Source of the DNA: BAIKAL-G1 sp943370385
Lineage (GTDB): Bacteria; Cyanobacteriota; Cyanobacteriia; PCC-6307; Cyanobiaceae
DNA length: 64,000 nucleotides
Assembly: GCA_943370385.1 (NCBI GenBank)
Contig: CALRQT020000015.1
Span: 24,338 to 88,337 of the forward strand
Direction of reading: 5' to 3'
Below are positions 61,491 through 64,000 of this stretch, one piece after another. Below the pieces are notes generated by a model that saw only the letters and a program-made list of their open reading frames with translations, was not told the DNA's origin and made no database searches. Every line of letters starts with the position of its first letter. The first letter of the stretch is position 1. The position numbers and the translations under genes are program-made.

Positions 61491-63350
61491 GTGCCCTTGG
61501 CGGCCCTGCTTTCCCTGCTGCGGCTTCTGCCCATGGGCCCCTTGTTTGCCGCCCTGCCAAGCCCGCCGCCGCCCCTGCCGCCGGCCCCCTTGCATGCGCC
61601 GCAGCCCAGCCCAAGCCATGAGGGAAGCAGGGCTCCCAGGCTGGGCACCAGCCTCCAAGGGGGGCAGATCGAGATCCACGGCCAGCGCCAGACAGCCCGC
61701 TGGCTGTGGAGTGCCGCCGGCCCGGGCCAGGCCCAAAGCGAGCTGTGGTTGCCCCTGGAGGTGCTCCAGGGGCAACTGGGCATCACCAGCCAATCGCGTC
61801 CGGATGGCAGTGTGAAGCTGGAGTGGTTCGGCACCAGCCTGGAGCTGCCCGCCGGTAGCCAGCGCAGCCTCGAGGATGAGGTGGCCCTGCCGGTTGGGAA
61901 GCTGCTCCAGGCCGCCGGCGCCCGGCTGACGCCCCAGGGAAGCCTGTTGCGGATTGAGATGGCCCCGGTTCCCCTGCTGGCCGTGCGCTCCCGGGAGTTG
62001 GGCACCGGCCGGCGCGTGGTGCTCGACCTGGGGGCGGCGGCCCTGCTCTACCGGAGTGAACGCCAGCTGATTCTTGGCGTCAGTAGCAGCCCAGGCCAAC
62101 GCCAGAGCCTGGCAGCCCTGGGCCTCAAGGCCCAACAGGGGCCAGAGGGCCTGCGCCTTACCCCGCCCAGCGACGCCCCGCCCCACCTGCTCACCCTCGG
62201 GGGGCCCACCCGGCTGGTGCTGGATTTTGCCGACAGCGGCATCGCCCCCAACCCCAGCTCCGAGGCCAGCGCCGAGGCCAGTGCTGGCGGCAATGACCTG
62301 GCGCGGCCGACCTCCGATCCACGGCTGCAGGCCCTAATCGGCCGTGGCATCGAGCTGGAGCGCAGCGTCAGCCAGGTGGATGGCGAGCCGATGCTGATCA
62401 ACAGCGTGCGCTTCGATCCCCGCCTCACCGCTTTGGACCTCAGGCCCCTGACCCGGGCCGATGGCATGGAGGGGCTCAGCACCCTGTCCCAATTGGCCCA
62501 GGGGGAACAGGCCCTGATCGCCATCAATGGCGGCTATTTCAACCGGATCAAACGGCTGCCCTTGGGCGCCTTGCGCGATGGCGGCACCTGGCTCTCGGGC
62601 CCAATCCTCAACCGGGGTGCCGTGGGTTGGGGGGCTAGCGGCCTGCCCAGTTTCGGCCGCCTGGCCCTGCAGGAGTGGATCAGCGATGACCAGGGCCAAC
62701 GGCTGCCCGTGCTCAACCTCAACAGCGGCTATCTGCAGCGGGGCCTGAGCCGCTACACCTCCAGCTGGGGCCGGACTTACCGCGCCCTCAGCGATGGCGA
62801 GAGCGGCCTGCTGGTGCAGGACAACCGGGTGATCCAGCAGCTGGGGGGTGAGGCCATGGCCGCGGGGATCCCCCTTGATCCTGGCACCATGCTGCTGGTG
62901 GCCCGCGGCGACAGCCAGCTGCCCTGGGGGCCCGGCAGCCTGCTCACCCTCACGAGCCAGCCGACCAACCCCCTTGGCCTGCAGCCCTACGTGCTGGGGG
63001 GCGGGCCGCTCCTGCTCCAGGACGGCCAACTGGTGCTCAATGGCGCCAGCGAAGGCTTCAGCCCCGGCTTCCTGTCCCAGGGAGCGCCCCGCACCGTGAT
63101 CGGCAGCGATGGCCAAAAGCTCTGGCTGGTGACGATCCAGGGGGTCGGCAACCTGGGTCCGACCCTGTTGCAAACGGCCCAGACCCTGCAGCGCCTCGGC
63201 CTGCGCGATGCCCTCAACCTCGATGGCGGCAGCTCCACGTCCCTGGTGCTGGGGGGCGTGCAGACCGTGAAGGGCCGGGGCGTGGTGGCGGCGGTGCATA
63301 ACGGTTTGGGCCTGATTCCCCGGGCCAGCAGCCCCCTGGCCAGGCCCTGA
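61491..63350 (+). CDS. Phosphodiester glycosidase (NAGPA/DUF2233) family exported protein
   Basis: A 619-residue protein with an N-terminal hydrophobic signal and a proline-rich spacer. The first half contains copper-amine-oxidase-like beta segments (WLPLEVLQGQLGI, LPVGKLLQAAGARL). The second half is the DUF2233 domain: ALIAINGGYFNRIKRLPLGAL, PYVLGGGPLLLQDGQLV, RTVIGSDGQKLWLVTIQG and the signature ALNLDGGSSTSLVLGG. The family cleaves phosphodiester-linked sugars; the substrate here, probably envelope polysaccharide, is unknown. GTG start. It is divergent from glsF and followed by a HesB-like gene 27 bases later. Confidence 0.85.
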   Translation: MPLAALLSLLRLLPMGPLFAALPSPPPPLPPAPLHAPQPSPSHEGSRAPRLGTSLQGGQIEIHGQRQTARWLWSAAGPGQAQSELWLPLEVLQGQLGITSQSRPDGSVKLEWFGTSLELPAGSQRSLEDEVALPVGKLLQAAGARLTPQGSLLRIEMAPVPLLAVRSRELGTGRRVVLDLGAAALLYRSERQLILGVSSSPGQRQSLAALGLKAQQGPEGLRLTPPSDAPPHLLTLGGPTRLVLDFADSGIAPNPSSEASAEASAGGNDLARPTSDPRLQALIGRGIELERSVSQVDGEPMLINSVRFDPRLTALDLRPLTRADGMEGLSTLSQLAQGEQALIAINGGYFNRIKRLPLGALRDGGTWLSGPILNRGAVGWGASGLPSFGRLALQEWISDDQGQRLPVLNLNSGYLQRGLSRYTSSWGRTYRALSDGESGLLVQDNRVIQQLGGEAMAAGIPLDPGTMLLVARGDSQLPWGPGSLLTLTSQPTNPLGLQPYVLGGGPLLLQDGQLVLNGASEGFSPGFLSQGAPRTVIGSDGQKLWLVTIQGVGNLGPTLLQTAQTLQRLGLRDALNLDGGSSTSLVLGGVQTVKGRGVVAAVHNGLGLIPRASSPLARP

Positions 63351-63377
63351 CAGACTGAAATCCGTTTCCCCCTCGCC

Positions 63378-63713
63378 ATGCCCAAGGGCCACAGCCTGCG
63401 CCTGACCGCCGCCGCCGCCGCCGAGCTGGGACGGCAGGCGGCCGTCGCCGGCACCCCGGGGGTGATGCACATCGACCTGATCGATGGCAGCTGCGAGCGC
63501 TGGGTGATCCGCATCCGGCCCGGACACTTGGCTGGCGTTGCCATGGCCCGGGCCGATGGCATCACCCTCTATGCCCCCCCCGACCAAAGCCAGCGGCTGG
63601 CGGGATTGAGCCTCGACTACAAGGGCGACCTCAGTGGCGGCGGCTTCCTGATCCGGGCCAGTGACCAGGTGCGCTGCTGCGCCTGCGGCGCATCCTTCAG
63701 TCCGATCACCTGA
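63378..63713 (+). CDS. HesB/IscA-like A-type iron-sulfur carrier family protein
   Basis: A 111-residue protein resembling A-type carriers. LRLTAAAAAEL opens it, and LSLDYKGDLSGGGFLIRASDQVRCCACGASF closes it. The three ligand positions of IscA (C-x60-CxC) are present as Cys39, Cys101 and Cys103, with an extra Cys100. Such a protein next to rpsL is a familiar cyanobacterial arrangement. Whether it binds a cluster or iron is not shown. Divergence from canonical IscA is considerable, so it may have a special role. Confidence 0.7.
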   Translation: MPKGHSLRLTAAAAAELGRQAAVAGTPGVMHIDLIDGSCERWVIRIRPGHLAGVAMARADGITLYAPPDQSQRLAGLSLDYKGDLSGGGFLIRASDQVRCCACGASFSPIT

Positions 63714-63786
63714 GCAGGACGGTGACCGCGTAAGGTGACGGATTGACGAATGTGGTCGGACTTCCGGCCCTAACCTCCGGCCCTCG

Positions 63787-64000
63787 ATGCCCACGATTCA
63801 GCAGCTGATCCGCACCGAGCGGCAGCGCCTCACCCGCAAAACCAAGTCCCCGGCCCTGCGCGCCTGCCCAGAGCGCCGCGGCGTGTGCACCCGCGTGTAC
63901 ACCTCCACTCCCAAGAAGCCCAACTCGGCCCTGCGCAAGGTGGCCCGGGTTCGGCTGACCTCCGGCTTTGAGGTCACTGCCTACATCCCCGGCATTGGCC
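63787..64000 (+). CDS. rpsL: 30S ribosomal protein S12, N-terminal part (cut by window end)
   Basis: Begins MPTIQQLIRTERQRLTRKTK and runs through CTRVYTSTPKKPNSALRKVARVRLTSGFEVTAYIPGIG to the right edge, so about 71 of ~124 residues are visible. S12 controls decoding accuracy; the PKKPNSALRK loop faces the A site and is where streptomycin-resistance changes occur. Presumably the start of an rpsL-rpsG-fusA-tuf operon outside the window. Confidence 0.97.
   Translation, partial: MPTIQQLIRTERQRLTRKTKSPALRACPERRGVCTRVYTSTPKKPNSALRKVARVRLTSGFEVTAYIPGIG

Overview
This is GC-rich DNA from a picocyanobacterium of the Synechococcus/Cyanobium type. The evidence is photosystem I genes (psaA, psaB, psaI, psaL), the circadian and redox protein LdpA, the NDH-1 subunit NdhN, a ferredoxin-type GOGAT, a CrtD-like carotenoid desaturase, and cyanobacteria-specific families (Ycf45, CAAD, DUF1815, DUF2839). 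A few HIP1 octamers (GCGATCGC, for example at 4841, 5464, 6022 and 54002) suggest a Cyanobium or freshwater/halotolerant lineage rather than open-ocean Synechococcus. That taxonomic step is inference.

Layout. 1-8.6 kb: the 3' part of PEP carboxylase, a GNAT-like protein, tRNA-Arg, recF, speD, larE, a tandem CobO-like protein, moeB-rhodanese, a JAMM peptidase and a CAAD membrane protein. 8.7-14.7 kb: a fructosamine-kinase-like protein, a crtD-like desaturase, tyrA, a DinG-like protein that has lost its ATPase motifs, and two small conserved cyanobacterial genes. 15-21.1 kb, minus strand: recA with a candidate LexA box, a HAD hydrolase, tRNA-Gln, ycf45, ldpA and ndhN. 21.6-38.7 kb, plus strand: a nearly uninterrupted S10-spc-alpha ribosomal cluster from rplC to rplQ that includes secY, adk, rpmJ and rpoA, then truA, rplM, rpsI, rpmE and prfA. 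rpsJ, rpsN, rpmD and infA are not in it. 38.7-45.5 kb: an HNH endonuclease, alanine racemase, tRNA-Ser and an accessory-looking stretch with an LprI-like secreted protein, small membrane proteins, a beta-lactamase-like/NlpC-P60 divergent pair and a glycosyltransferase. 45.5-51.4 kb: psaI-psaL facing psaA-psaB. 51.8-64 kb: a proline-rich lipoprotein, a CbiG-CobJ fusion, a tRNA-like remnant, tRNA-Pro, lipA, Fd-GOGAT, a phosphodiester-glycosidase-like protein, a HesB/IscA-like protein and the start of rpsL.

Most of the window is core metabolism and translation, and I see no transposase, CRISPR array or defence cassette. The less ordinary signals are: short tandem repeats that copy gene ends together with their stop codons (recA, the beta-lactamase-like gene, the DinG-like gene); GGNTT/TTGGN pentamer tracts at three convergent gene junctions; two genes whose conserved N-termini have no ATG, GTG or TTG start (recF and the HAD hydrolase); a DinG-family pseudo-helicase; a two-domain CobO protein; an E1-like/JAMM pair; and a tRNA-3'-end-like fragment between direct repeats behind cobJ.
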